Assembly: GCA_947630665.1 (NCBI GenBank)
Contig: CANRID010000001.1
Coordinates: 1-64,000, forward strand
Length of the DNA stretch: 64,000 bases
From: an uncultured Bacteroidales bacterium
GTDB taxonomy: Bacteria > Bacteroidota > Bacteroidia > Bacteroidales > UBA932
Direction of reading: 5' to 3'
Position 1 is the first letter of the stretch. The number at the start of each line of letters is the position of its first letter. Position numbers and translations under genes: made by a program. Shown in pieces: positions 11,976-21,083 of this stretch. Under the pieces are notes generated by a model. That model searched no databases. It was not told the DNA's origin and saw only the letters and a list, made by a program, of their open reading frames with translations.

Positions 11976-12003
11976 AAGCTTTCACCTTAGTAGATGAAAG
12001 CTT
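11976..12003. other. Hairpin between tuf and tRNA-Trp
   Basis: A perfect 9-base-pair stem: AAGCTTTCA (11976-11984) with TGAAAGCTT (11995-12003) around a 10-base loop. On the minus strand it is followed by TTATTTA, a weak T tract. It could be a partial terminator lowering expression after the abundant tuf message, or a processing site that frees tRNA-Trp. Only the fold is visible. Confidence 0.5.
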
Positions 12004-12035
12004 CGACCATATTCATCTGCGAATAATAGAAGGTA

Positions 12036-13223
12036 TTATTCGATAATGGAAGTCACTTGACCCGCACCTACGGTACGTCCGCCTTCACGGATGGCGAAAC
12101 GAAGACCTTCGTTGATGGCAACCGGGTAAATCAGCTCTACCGTAATGGTTACGTTATCTCCCGGCATTACCATTTCAACTCCCTCAGGCAGAAGGATCTC
12201 TCCGGTAATATCCAATGTACGGATAAAGAACTGAGGACGGTATTTATTGTGGAAAGGAGTGTGGCGTCCGCCTTCTTCTTTCTTCAATACATAAATTTCG
12301 GCCTTGAATTTTTTATGAGGAGTAATGGTACCCGGTTTTGCGATAACCTGACCTCTCTTGATCTCTTTTTTGTCGATACCGCGCAACAACAGACCTACAT
12401 TATCTCCGGCTTCTCCTTGATCCAGCAGTTTGCGGAACATTTCCACTCCGGTAACGGTACTTTTCTTAGGTTCTTCGCCCAGACCGATAATCTGAATTTC
12501 TTCTCCCACTTTGATGACTCCGGTTTCAATTCTACCGGTAGCTACGGTACCGCGGCCGGTAATGGAGAATACGTCCTCGACAGGCATCAGGAACGGTTTT
12601 TCTACATCACGTGGAGGCAGCGGAATATAAGTATCTACGGCATCCATCAGCTCGATGACCTTTGCTTCCCATTGAGGGTCTCCGTTCAATGCGCCTAATG
12701 CGGAACCGCGGATGATAGGAGTATTGTCTCCGTCGAAATTGTAGAAGTTCAACAGCTCGCGTACTTCCATTTCCACCAAGTCGATCATTTCTGGATCATC
12801 TACTAAGTCCACTTTATTCAGGAATACGACGATTTTCGGAACGTTTACCTGACGGGCCAACAGAATATGTTCGCGGGTCTGAGGCATAGGACCGTCGGTA
12901 GCGGCCACAACCAATATGGCACCATCCATCTGGGCGGCACCGGTAACCATGTTCTTTACATAGTCGGCATGGCCAGGACAATCTACATGTGCGTAGTGGC
13001 GGGTAGCCGTTTGATATTCTACATGGGCGGTGTTGATGGTGATACCGCGCTCTTTTTCTTCCGGAGCGTTATCGATAGAGTCGAAAGAACGTACCTCCGA
13101 TAAACCATTTTTAGCTAAAACGGTGGTGATGGCAGCCGTCAAAGTGGTTTTACCATGATCGACGTGGCCGATAGTACCGATGTTAACGTGAGGTTTATCC
13201 CTTTTAAAAGTTTCTTTTGCCAT
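12036..13223 (-). CDS. tuf: Elongation factor Tu
   Basis: 395 residues, full length. The GTPase motifs are intact: P-loop GHVDHGKTT (residues 19-27), DCPGHADY, and the guanine-specific NKVD. Domains 2 and 3 follow in normal order. EF-Tu delivers aminoacyl-tRNA to the ribosome. Four tRNA genes precede it and tRNA-Trp follows it on the same strand, an arrangement in which tRNAs and tuf share one strong promoter. Confidence 0.98.
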   Translation of the reverse strand: MAKETFKRDKPHVNIGTIGHVDHGKTTLTAAITTVLAKNGLSEVRSFDSIDNAPEEKERGITINTAHVEYQTATRHYAHVDCPGHADYVKNMVTGAAQMDGAILVVAATDGPMPQTREHILLARQVNVPKIVVFLNKVDLVDDPEMIDLVEMEVRELLNFYNFDGDNTPIIRGSALGALNGDPQWEAKVIELMDAVDTYIPLPPRDVEKPFLMPVEDVFSITGRGTVATGRIETGVIKVGEEIQIIGLGEEPKKSTVTGVEMFRKLLDQGEAGDNVGLLLRGIDKKEIKRGQVIAKPGTITPHKKFKAEIYVLKKEEGGRHTPFHNKYRPQFFIRTLDITGEILLPEGVEMVMPGDNVTITVELIYPVAINEGLRFAIREGGRTVGAGQVTSIIE

Positions 13224-13260
13224 AATAATAAAATTTAATTGAATATTTACACACTAATAG

Positions 13261-13332
<72 letters not shown>

Positions 13333-13340
13333 TTTAAAAG

Positions 13341-13413
13341 AGCGGAAGACGAGATTCGAACCCGCGACCCTCAGCTTGGAAGGCTGATGCTCTACCGACT
13401 GAGCTACTTCCGC
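13341..13413 (-). tRNA. tRNA-Gly (anticodon TCC)
   Basis: Cloverleaf with acceptor stem GCGGAAG/CTTCCGC, discriminator T, anticodon loop CTTCCAA (TCC, reads GGA/GGG) and T arm with TTCGAAT. No encoded CCA. Only 8 bases separate it from the neighbouring tRNA-Thr, so both come from one transcript. Confidence 0.95.
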
Positions 13414-13485
13414 GTTTTTATTCCGATTTATTCCGGCCCGACGGTTCCGACCGGAAAACATCATTTTGTCAATAAACAGTAAAAG

Positions 13486-13568
13486 TGGGGAGAGCAGGAT
13501 TCGAACCTACGAAGGCGTACGCCAGCAGATTTACAGTCTGCCCCAGTTGGCCACTTTGGTATCTCCCC
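13486..13568 (-). tRNA. tRNA-Tyr (anticodon GTA)
   Basis: A class II tRNA with a long variable arm (about 83 bases in all). Acceptor stem GGGGAGA/TCTCCCC, discriminator A, anticodon loop CTGTAAA (GTA, reads TAC/TAT) and T loop TTCGAAT. A 72-base spacer with no recognised element separates it from tRNA-Gly. Confidence 0.95.
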
Positions 13569-13632
13569 GTTTATGCAAGCAGTTCAAAAAACTTTTTATC
13601 GCTTTTCAGCCTGGTTTGTCAGAGCGGCTTCG

Positions 13633-13706
13633 AGCCGATGGAGGGATTCGAACCCCCGACCAGCTGATTACAAATCAGCTGCTCTGGCCAACTGAGCTAC
13701 ATCGGC
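13633..13706 (-). tRNA. tRNA-Thr (anticodon TGT)
   Basis: Cloverleaf with acceptor stem GCCGATG/CATCGGC, discriminator T, anticodon loop TTTGTAA (TGT, reads ACA/ACG) and T loop TTCGAAT. It is the first gene of the tRNA-tuf-rpo operon, starting about 48 bases after the -7 box of the promoter. Confidence 0.95.
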
Positions 13707-13753
13707 GATATGTCAGTTCCCGGTGAAAATCACTTCTTTTTCATTCGGGATTG

Positions 13754-13785
13754 CAAAGGTATGATTTTAGAATCAATCTACCAAA
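13754..13785 (-). promoter_or_regulatory. Promoter of the tRNA-tuf-secE-nusG-ribosomal-rpoBC operon
   Basis: On the minus strand a -33 TTTG (13782-13785) lies 20 bases before TACCTTTG (13754-13761). This is a complete match to the Bacteroidota housekeeping promoter TTTG/TAnnTTTG. It stands in front of tRNA-Thr, the first of fourteen genes in the same direction, and is the strongest promoter-like signal in the left third of the window. Confidence 0.85.
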
Positions 13786-13812
13786 CTTTTTAGGAAAAAT
13801 CGTAAAAAAACT

Positions 13813-15678
13813 TCACCCGGATACATACGCTTTTTTGATTTCCCGATAAATATCGTCTGTATTGTAACCGCATTCGGAAATCAGCTCATCTACGGTACCC
13901 TGTTGCACAAAACGGTCGGGAATACCCAGTCCCACCACTTTTACATCGAACCTCCCCGATGCCACAAATTCCGATACTGCGCTGTACAATCCTCCCGATA
14001 AAATGCCGTCTTCCACGGTAATGATTGTTCTGGCCCGCCGGCAGGCATCTTCTATCGCTGCGGTATCGACAGGCTTTAAAAAACGCATGTTATAATGTAT
14101 GGGAGCATATCCTTCCGCTGCAATCTTGTCTATCGCTATAGAGGCCCTGTTCCCGATGGTTCCCAACGTAATGACGGCCACCTTTTCTCCGTCTCTGAGC
14201 ATTTCCGCTTTCCCGGGGAGAATTTTTTGGAATGGCTTTTTCCACTCCAACCCCTGGCAGTTGCCCCGGGGGTACCGGATAGCGGTAATGCCGTATTCGG
14301 GCAATGTGGCTGAATACATCATGTTCCGGAGTTCCGTTTCGTTCAGGGGCGCCGCTATAATCAGGTTGGGAATCATGCGCATGTAGGCAAGATCGAACAT
14401 GCCGTGATGCGTGGCGCCGTCTTCCCCCACGATGCCGCTCCGGTCTATACAGAATATGACTTTCAGGTTCTGGAGAGCTACATCGTGAATGATGTTGTCG
14501 AAGGCTCTTTGCATAAAGGCGGAATAGATGTTGCAGAAAGGCAACATTCCGTTTGCGGCCAGCCCTGCCGAAAATGTTACGGCATGCTGTTCCGCGATTC
14601 CCACATCGAATGTCCTTTCGGGAAGGACGCGCATCATGGTAGTGAGCGAGCATCCCGAGGCCATGGCGGGAGTAATGGCGACGATCCTCGGATCGGCCTG
14701 GGCCAATTCCAATATCGTATCTCCGAATACATCCTGATATCTGTAAATATGATTCTCTCCGGTAAGCCGCTTTCCGGTGAGGATATCGAATTTTCCGGGA
14801 GCATGCCATACGCTCTGGTCCTGTTCGGCCGGTTTGTAGCCTTTGCCCTTTACCGTATGGATATGAAGCAGCTTCGGACCTTTGATGTTTTTGATATTCG
14901 TAAGGGTCGTAACCAATTCTCCTATATCGTTGCCATCTACGGACCCGAAATACCGGAAGCCGAGACCTTCGAAAATGGAGCCGCTTTTGAAAAAGGCGAG
15001 TTTGGTGCTCAGGGTGAATTTCTGGATCAGGCGCCGGCAGCGTCCGTTGCCCAGTTTATCCCAGATCTTGTTTTTTATCTTATTGTAGGCGGGAGACGTG
15101 GAGATTTTCAGAAAATAATTGTGAAGGGCTCCCACATTGGAGTCGATGGAGATCTGGTTATCGTTCAGGATGACCAGCAGGTCCGATTTCATGGCACCCG
15201 CATTGTTCAGTCCTTCGAAAGCCAGCCCTCCCGTCATGGCTCCGTCTCCGATTACCGCAATCACTTTGATGTTCTCTCCTTTCAGACGGGCCGCTTCCGC
15301 GATACCTAAGGCGGCGGAGATGGATGTAGAGGTATGGCCGGAGCCGAAAGCATCGTACGGACTTTCGGACATTTTTATGAATCCGCTCAGTCCGTTGTAT
15401 TTCCGGTTGTTGATAAAAGCCTCGCGTCTTCCGGTAATGATTTTATGGGCGTAAGCCTGATGTCCTACGTCCCATATCACTTTATCGACAGGAGTATTGA
15501 ATACGTAATGTATGGCTACCGATAATTCCACCGCCCCCAGACTTGCGCCCAGGTGACCTGGATTCTTGGAGCAGCATGCTATCATGTATTCTCTTATTTC
15601 ATTGCATAACTGCTTGAGCTCCTTACAACTATAATTTCTTATATCTTCGGGGTCATTTACTTTGTATAGCAATTCCAT
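13813..15678 (-). CDS. dxs: 1-deoxy-D-xylulose-5-phosphate synthase
   Basis: 621 residues, full length. It joins pyruvate and glyceraldehyde 3-phosphate to make DXP, the first step of the MEP isoprenoid pathway and a precursor for thiamine and pyridoxal phosphate. The thiamine-diphosphate site GDGAMTGGLAFEGLNNAG and the transketolase motif AEQHAVTFSAGLA are intact, as is the N-terminal HLGASLGAVELSVAIHYVF. It follows the MFS gene on the same strand with a GC-rich hairpin between them. Isoprenoids are needed for menaquinone, so it ties in with mqnE and ubiX. Confidence 0.96.
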   Translation of the reverse strand: MELLYKVNDPEDIRNYSCKELKQLCNEIREYMIACCSKNPGHLGASLGAVELSVAIHYVFNTPVDKVIWDVGHQAYAHKIITGRREAFINNRKYNGLSGFIKMSESPYDAFGSGHTSTSISAALGIAEAARLKGENIKVIAVIGDGAMTGGLAFEGLNNAGAMKSDLLVILNDNQISIDSNVGALHNYFLKISTSPAYNKIKNKIWDKLGNGRCRRLIQKFTLSTKLAFFKSGSIFEGLGFRYFGSVDGNDIGELVTTLTNIKNIKGPKLLHIHTVKGKGYKPAEQDQSVWHAPGKFDILTGKRLTGENHIYRYQDVFGDTILELAQADPRIVAITPAMASGCSLTTMMRVLPERTFDVGIAEQHAVTFSAGLAANGMLPFCNIYSAFMQRAFDNIIHDVALQNLKVIFCIDRSGIVGEDGATHHGMFDLAYMRMIPNLIIAAPLNETELRNMMYSATLPEYGITAIRYPRGNCQGLEWKKPFQKILPGKAEMLRDGEKVAVITLGTIGNRASIAIDKIAAEGYAPIHYNMRFLKPVDTAAIEDACRRARTIITVEDGILSGGLYSAVSEFVASGRFDVKVVGLGIPDRFVQQGTVDELISECGYNTDDIYREIKKAYVSG

Positions 15679-15708
15679 TCCGCTCTCTTTATACTTGTAT
15701 TCAATCGT

Positions 15709-15737
15709 CCGGCCCGGCGTTTTTAAAACCGGGCCGG
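15709..15737. other. GC-rich hairpin between the MFS gene and dxs
   Basis: CCGGCCCGG (15709-15717) pairs perfectly with CCGGGCCGG (15729-15737) around an 11-base loop. There is no T run on either side. It could end the MFS transcript, act as a processing site, or fold in the dxs leader; its position just before the dxs start fits any of these. Confidence 0.5.
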
Positions 15738-15799
15738 CGAATTATGAAGATTATGAAACAGTTTTCTGCAACGCTTGTTCAGAGCCGTATCTTGCCGTT

Positions 15800-17251
15800 C
15801 TAATCGTTCTTCTTCATATTAGGTACCTGCAATCCGTAATGTTTCTTCTTGTCGAGGAGCTTGATGCAGAAGGCGATTATGATGGAAGACCCGCATATTC
15901 CCACGAAAATCAGCATAGGAAGGGTATAGTCGTAATGCGCGATGCCGGCCGTGGCCCTTTCCAGTTCCTGGGCGGTGGCTTCCACTCCCAATCCTTTGGC
16001 TATAATGGCGTCCTGTATCTGTTTATACTGCGGCATGATGCAATGATTGTTCAGCACCTTGCCTATCAGCAGCGGCATGCCCCATAACCCGATATTCTGG
16101 ATAAAGAACGTAAGGGCCATCGTAGTGCCGAACTGCCGTTCCGGCATGATCTTGGCTAAGGACGGCCACATGGCGGCCGGAACCATGGCGAAGCCGATTC
16201 CTAAGAATACCATCAGAATGACGGCGATATACCACTTGGTTACGAATGGGGCCGCGAAAAGACAGTGGACCAAAGTAATGATAACCGCACCGGAGATCAT
16301 CAGGTCCGCACCGTGTCCTATTTTGTCATAAATACGGCCGAACAGCGGTGTCAGGATGATACATCCGAAAGGCAGCATGCTCGGAATAAATCCCGCCACT
16401 TTGGGATCGACGGAGAATTTGTTTACCATCAGGTCGGAAGCGTATTTGAGGAACGGGAAAACCGCGGAGTAGAACAGAACGCACAACAGGGCGATCAGCC
16501 AGAATCCCGGATTGGTAATAATGGCTTTTACGTCTTTGATATTGAAAGATTCTTCCGGAGCGGTTTCTTCTGCTTTGATCTGATTGTCTAACTTTTTGTC
16601 ATAGAAAGAGTAGATGAGGAAGCATACGCTGCCCAATATGAGGATAATGAGAACAACCAGTACGGATGCGCTTACATTCCCGAAATGATTTGCAATCATA
16701 GGAGAGAAAGCCAGTGAGGCGGCAGAACCCAGACGGGCCAGAGAAAGCTGTAATCCCATGGCCAAGGCAAGCTCTTTTCCCGAGAACCATTTGACGATGG
16801 CTTTACTTACCGTGATACCGGCGACCTCGGCACCTACTCCGAATATCCCGAATCCGACCACGGCCCAGAATACCTGCATCTTGATCTGATCCCCCAGAAA
16901 ATTCATACTGGTTTCCAGTAGGGAAGGGGTGGTCATGGCCCAGTATTTCAAGGCTATTCCTCCCACCATCAGGATACAGGAAAGAATACCGGTAAAACGG
17001 ATTCCTTTTCTGTCCAGAATAAGCCCTCCGAAAATCAGCATCCCGAGAAATACATTGAATATGGAATAAGAGCTGCTGAACCAGCCGTATTCCGTACTGT
17101 TCCACAGATTGTTTTTTTCCAGCAATGTTTTCAGCGGGGAAAACACGTCGGATCCCACGTATGCGGCAAACATGGTCAATGCAATCAGCAGCAGTGCGGT
17201 CCATCTGACGGCAGCGGAATCTCTAAGTAAAGTTGTGACTTTTGTTTTCAT
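15800..17251 (-). CDS. Major facilitator superfamily transporter, substrate unknown
   Basis: 483 residues with about twelve membrane segments. Between segments 2 and 3 it carries GGLILDRKGIRFTG, matching the MFS loop pattern G-x-x-x-D-R-x-G. A second half with the related GRIYDKIGHG follows a charged central loop at about residues 215-235. The early segment YSIFNVFLGMLIFGGLILDR recalls MFSD1-type transporters, but this is a weak impression and the substrate cannot be named. It lies between purA and dxs without obvious functional linkage. Confidence 0.8.
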   Translation of the reverse strand: MKTKVTTLLRDSAAVRWTALLLIALTMFAAYVGSDVFSPLKTLLEKNNLWNSTEYGWFSSSYSIFNVFLGMLIFGGLILDRKGIRFTGILSCILMVGGIALKYWAMTTPSLLETSMNFLGDQIKMQVFWAVVGFGIFGVGAEVAGITVSKAIVKWFSGKELALAMGLQLSLARLGSAASLAFSPMIANHFGNVSASVLVVLIILILGSVCFLIYSFYDKKLDNQIKAEETAPEESFNIKDVKAIITNPGFWLIALLCVLFYSAVFPFLKYASDLMVNKFSVDPKVAGFIPSMLPFGCIILTPLFGRIYDKIGHGADLMISGAVIITLVHCLFAAPFVTKWYIAVILMVFLGIGFAMVPAAMWPSLAKIMPERQFGTTMALTFFIQNIGLWGMPLLIGKVLNNHCIMPQYKQIQDAIIAKGLGVEATAQELERATAGIAHYDYTLPMLIFVGICGSSIIIAFCIKLLDKKKHYGLQVPNMKKND

Positions 17252-17293
17252 CGAGTTATGTTTTAAGTTTAATTTTGGTTAGTAGTCTTTCAG

Positions 17294-18565
17294 TCAGTCG
17301 TTATTCCTGAAGATGGTCTGTTCCCTGTCCGGCCCGAGTGAAATAATAGTAACGGGTACGTTCAGTTCTTTTTCTATGAACCGGACATAGGTCATGAATT
17401 CAAAAGGAAGCTCTTCCTCTTTCCTGATGGAGGAGAGGTCTTTTTTCCACCCCTTGAATTCTTTGTAAACAGGTTCTATCCGGGCGTAGGTGTCGTAAGG
17501 AACCTGATTGGTCTCTACTCCGTTTACGCGATAGGCGACAGCCGCCTTTATGGTATCGAAAGAATCCAGCACATCCGCCTTCATCATGATGAGTTCATTG
17601 ACTCCGCTCAGCATGATGGCGTATTTGAGAGCGACCAAATCCAGCCAGCCCGTCCTGCGGGGACGTCCGGTGGTGGCGCCGAATTCGAACCCTTTCTGCC
17701 GGAGTTCTTCTCCGGTAGGATCGTTCAGTTCGGTAGGAAAAGGCCCGCTGCCCACGCGGGTGCAATACGCCTTGAAAATGCCATAGACTTTTCCGATCTT
17801 TCCGGGCGCCGCTCCCAGACCGATGCATACTCCGGCGCAGGTCGTGGAAGAGGAGGTTACGAAAGGATAGGAGCCGAAGTCGACATCCAGCATGGATCCC
17901 TGGGCGCCTTCCGCAAGAATCTTCTTGTTATCGGAGAGATAATGGTTTACGGTATATTCCCCGTCGATCAGCGGAAAAGATTTCATGTATTCCACCGCTT
18001 CCATCCATTCCGCTTCTTTTTCCTGCGCATCGTACTCGTAATCGAACTGTTTCAGGAAAGAGATATGCTTTTGCTTGAGTGCTTCGAAACGTTTTTTGAA
18101 ATCCGGAGCCAGCGTATCTCCTACCCGCACTCCGTTGCGGCCGGTTTTGTCCATATAGGCGGGTCCGATTCCCTTGAGGGTGGAGCCGATCTTGGAAGCT
18201 CCTTTCGATGCCTCCGATGCCGCATCTATGATCCGGTGGGTGGGCAGGATCAGATGGGCTTTTTTGGAGATCATTACCCGCTTCCGTACCGGAACGCCCA
18301 TAGCTTCTATTTCCATGCATTCTTCCCGGAAGATGATCGGATCGATTACCACTCCGTTGCCGATGATATTAACGGTATTTTTTCTGAATACTCCCGACGG
18401 GACCGTATGCAAAACGAATTTTTTGCCTTCGAAATGAAGGGAATGCCCGGCATTGGGGCCTCCCTGGAAACGAGCGATGACCGGATATGAATTGGCTAAC
18501 ACATCTACTATTTTCCCTTTTCCTTCGTCGCCCCACTGCAAGCCCAATACAACGTCTATTTTCAT
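17294..18565 (-). CDS. purA: Adenylosuccinate synthetase
   Basis: 423 residues from the chosen ATG. The frame stays open to an upstream TTG at 18610, but the family start is MKIDVVLGLQWGDEGKGKIV, so the ATG at 18565 is preferred. It joins IMP and aspartate using GTP, the first committed step from IMP to AMP. The GDEGKGK P-loop, the FQGGPNAGHS segment, GIGPAYMDKTGRNGVRVGD and the C-terminal SLGPDREQTI are present. Its 150-base leader holds a nested hairpin at 18586-18638. Confidence 0.96.
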   Translation of the reverse strand: MKIDVVLGLQWGDEGKGKIVDVLANSYPVIARFQGGPNAGHSLHFEGKKFVLHTVPSGVFRKNTVNIIGNGVVIDPIIFREECMEIEAMGVPVRKRVMISKKAHLILPTHRIIDAASEASKGASKIGSTLKGIGPAYMDKTGRNGVRVGDTLAPDFKKRFEALKQKHISFLKQFDYEYDAQEKEAEWMEAVEYMKSFPLIDGEYTVNHYLSDNKKILAEGAQGSMLDVDFGSYPFVTSSSTTCAGVCIGLGAAPGKIGKVYGIFKAYCTRVGSGPFPTELNDPTGEELRQKGFEFGATTGRPRRTGWLDLVALKYAIMLSGVNELIMMKADVLDSFDTIKAAVAYRVNGVETNQVPYDTYARIEPVYKEFKGWKKDLSSIRKEEELPFEFMTYVRFIEKELNVPVTIISLGPDREQTIFRNND

Positions 18566-18585
18566 ATTGTTCTGTTTGTTTTTAA

Positions 18586-18638
18586 AGGCATATCGGTATC
18601 CGCGCGCCAAACCCTACGGCCTCGGAGTGTATATGCCT
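18586..18638 (-). promoter_or_regulatory. Nested stem-loop in the purA leader
   Basis: On the minus strand AGGCATAT pairs with ATATGCCT over 8 bases. Inside, TCCG pairs with CGGA and GCC with GGC, separated by small internal loops and closed by a 9-base loop. The element ends 20 bases before the purA start codon, close enough to affect translation. It is not followed by a long T run, so a simple ssb terminator is less likely but not excluded. I do not recognise it as a known riboswitch class. Confidence 0.45.
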
Positions 18639-18716
18639 GTATGATGTTTTTAAGTGCAATGAAAAATTATCGGATTAATTTAAAATTTGCTCCGGTGCGG
18701 AACCGGGTTCTCCATA

Positions 18717-19253
18717 TCAGAACGGAAGATCGTCCGAGCCGTCCTCCATCGGGAAGTCCGAAGTCTGTCCTGCGCCCGGGGAAGCGTTCTGAGGTGCCTG
18801 ATAGCCGCCCTGAAAAGACGTTCCCTGCGGATAGGAGCCTCCTGTTTGCGGATAGGAGGGGCCTTGCGGATGCCCGCCCGGGTAACCTCCCTGCTGGCCG
18901 GGATATCCTCCCTGAGCCGTATCGCCTTTTTTGCCCAGCAAACGGATATTGTCCGCTATGATTTCTGTGGTATATCTTTTCTGACCGGTCTGGTCGTTCC
19001 AGCTCCGGGTGCGGATTTTACCTTCGATAAACAACTGCGTTCCTTTGGTTACGTATTTCTCTACCAAATCCGCCAGATTTCTCCAGCATACGATATTGTG
19101 CCATTCGGTCTGATCTTGCAGCACGCCGCCCTTGTCCTTGAACCTTTCAGTCGTCGCCAGGGTAAATGAGGCAACGGCCGTTCCGGATTCGAGATGTCTC
19201 ACCTCCGGATCTTTACCCACATTCCCTATCAATAAAACTTTGTTATAAGACAT
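18717..19253 (-). CDS. ssb: Single-stranded DNA-binding protein
   Basis: 178 residues. An N-terminal OB-fold (about 1-110; MSYNKVLLIGNVGKDPEVRH, then WHNIVCWRNLADLVEKYVTKG) is followed by a flexible Gly/Gln/Pro/Tyr-rich linker. The acidic tip ends in DDLPF, which docks partner proteins in replication and repair. All parts of a working SSB are present. It is probably its own unit, with purA 150 bases further on. Confidence 0.96.
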   Translation of the reverse strand: MSYNKVLLIGNVGKDPEVRHLESGTAVASFTLATTERFKDKGGVLQDQTEWHNIVCWRNLADLVEKYVTKGTQLFIEGKIRTRSWNDQTGQKRYTTEIIADNIRLLGKKGDTAQGGYPGQQGGYPGGHPQGPSYPQTGGSYPQGTSFQGGYQAPQNASPGAGQTSDFPMEDGSDDLPF

Positions 19254-19323
19254 AATCGATATAATTTTTAACGGTTAAAATTACGACTTTCTTGCGAGAA
19301 TCGGAAGCAAAAAAAGATAAATT

Positions 19324-20118
19324 TTACCGTATGCCTATTATTTTTCTCATTCGTAATAAATTAGGCTTTCTCCCCGTAAATAGTTCAAAGGCGGGAACGG
19401 CCTGATTGTAAAGCCAGTATTTTCCTGAAATATATAACAGGTTGTCATCGTGATTGTTGGGTAAAAATGCCGGTTTCGCGTAATTGGCTTCGAATAATAC
19501 TTTTCCTTTCAGGTCTGCCTGTTCCAGCTGCGGAATTTTAAACGACAGGGAATATACGACCAGATCCGCCCGGGAGAGATAATTCCCGATTTCATCTAAA
19601 GAAAGGCATTCCGCTCCGGCGGCGCGGGCGAACGGAGCTGCCTTGGACAAAGTGCGGTTGGCTAAGGCGACGGTCATTCCCAGATCCGCCAATGCGAGGG
19701 TTGCCGCTTTCCCCGCCCCGCCGGCCCCTATTACTATGGCCGTCTTCACGCCCTTGTCCCGTAAAGACGGCGGAAGTGCCTCGGGACGGGAAGCCAGGGC
19801 TGTGATTGTGTTTCTGACCCCATAATAATCGGTATTATAGGAAAATATTCCTTCCGGTCTTTTCAGAAGCAGATTGGTGCTTCCTAAAAGTGAGGAAATC
19901 CTGTCGGGAAAGGCGGCATAATTCATGGCCGCATCCTTGAACGGGGCCGTGACATTGATGCCTGCAAAATCTTCCCGGAGGAATCTTTCCATCGCTTTTT
20001 CTATCGATTCCGATTCTATCAGTTCGTAGGTGTCCTTGCTCTCTCCGTAGGCCGCCCGGAAAAGGGCGGGACTTTGCGAGTGGGATATGGGATGTCCGAT
20101 TAGTCCGAATCTGGCCAT
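19324..20118 (-). CDS. aroE: Shikimate dehydrogenase
   Basis: 264 residues, family length. It reduces 3-dehydroshikimate to shikimate with NADPH in aromatic amino acid synthesis. The substrate-binding start GLIGHPISHSQSPALF, the lysine motif NVTAPFKDAA and the nucleotide-binding GAGGAGKAA are present. aroK, two pathway steps on, lies about 5 kb away on the same strand but not in the same operon. Confidence 0.93.
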   Translation of the reverse strand: MARFGLIGHPISHSQSPALFRAAYGESKDTYELIESESIEKAMERFLREDFAGINVTAPFKDAAMNYAAFPDRISSLLGSTNLLLKRPEGIFSYNTDYYGVRNTITALASRPEALPPSLRDKGVKTAIVIGAGGAGKAATLALADLGMTVALANRTLSKAAPFARAAGAECLSLDEIGNYLSRADLVVYSLSFKIPQLEQADLKGKVLFEANYAKPAFLPNNHDDNLLYISGKYWLYNQAVPAFELFTGRKPNLLRMRKIIGIR

Positions 20119-20207
20119 ACTATTTTAACTTCGTTACAAACACGCTTCGCCTCGGCATAATCCAAATTTCATTTGCCTTCTGCTCTCGGCTTGCAGTTTA
20201 TTTTACA

Positions 20208-21032
20208 TCAGTTATGCGTATCCGTATTGCGTTTGCAGTTGCGTTGCCGGACGGCTTCGTAGCAAAGGACGGCGGCGGAAACGGAGACGTTGAGCGAATC
20301 CAGCCGGCCCAGCATGGGTATCCGGATTTTTGCATCCGATGCCTGCCGCCAGAAATCCGTAAGCCCCTGCGATTCACTCCCCATGACAATCGCGCCGGGT
20401 CCGGTCATGTCGGTATCGTAATACGGAAGAGAATCCTGCAATTGGGCCGTAAAGATGGCTATCTTGTTTTTGCGGAGCCATTCTAAAGCCTTCTCGTTGG
20501 AACAGACGGCAATCTGGCAGGAGAAAACCGCCCCTAAGCTGGCTCGTATGAGGTTCGGGTTATAAATGTCCGTCAGCGGGTCGCACACTATAACGGCATC
20601 CGCTCCGCAGGCATCCGCCGTCCGCAGCAGGGCGCCCAGATTCCCCGGTTTCTCCACCCTTTCCACCGCTAATATCAGCGGGTTCTCCGAGAGCGCGACC
20701 TTTTCCGGAGAATGGTCTTTGGCTTCGGCTATCGCCACTATGCCTTCCGTCCCTTCCCGATAGGCCAATTTCGAATATACTTCGGGCGTTACGGAATAGA
20801 ACGCGGATTCCGGCGTCCGCAAGGCGATTCTTTCCACCTCCTGCTGCGGCAGCGCATGAGGATTGAAAAATACGGAACGGATCCGGTAACCGGCTGTCAT
20901 ACATTGTTCGAACTCCCTTTTCCCCTCTACGGCGAAAAGACCCCGTTCCCGACGGAATCTGGATTTTTCCAGAAAGGAAACCGTCTCTTTTATCCTGCCG
21001 TTTTGAAGCGATGTGATCTGTTCCGGCTGCAT
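20208..21032 (-). CDS. TrmH/SpoU family RNA 2'-O-methyltransferase
   Basis: 274 residues. An N-terminal substrate-binding domain (about 1-100) is followed by a SPOUT fold with the three family motifs: motif 1 EKPGNLGALLRTADACGA, motif 2 IVMGSESQGL, motif 3 LDSLNVSVSAAVLCYEA. It should transfer a methyl group from S-adenosylmethionine to a ribose in rRNA or tRNA. The target base cannot be fixed; RlmB-like 23S rRNA methylation is the usual guess. It lies 51 bases downstream of lysS. Confidence 0.88.
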   Translation of the reverse strand: MQPEQITSLQNGRIKETVSFLEKSRFRRERGLFAVEGKREFEQCMTAGYRIRSVFFNPHALPQQEVERIALRTPESAFYSVTPEVYSKLAYREGTEGIVAIAEAKDHSPEKVALSENPLILAVERVEKPGNLGALLRTADACGADAVIVCDPLTDIYNPNLIRASLGAVFSCQIAVCSNEKALEWLRKNKIAIFTAQLQDSLPYYDTDMTGPGAIVMGSESQGLTDFWRQASDAKIRIPMLGRLDSLNVSVSAAVLCYEAVRQRNCKRNTDTHN

Positions 21033-21083
21033 GTCTTGTGGAAATTGATTGTTCGGTTTACCTGTACTTGCTTACTGTAAAAA

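Noticed and set aside
13414..13485. Possible extra tRNA or small gene between tRNA-Gly and tRNA-Tyr
   Set aside because: No cloverleaf, start codon with ribosome site, or hairpin could be found.
14404..15309. A 301-codon plus-strand frame opposite dxs
   Set aside because: Antisense of conserved dxs domains, no recognisable motifs and no promoter or ribosome site of its own.
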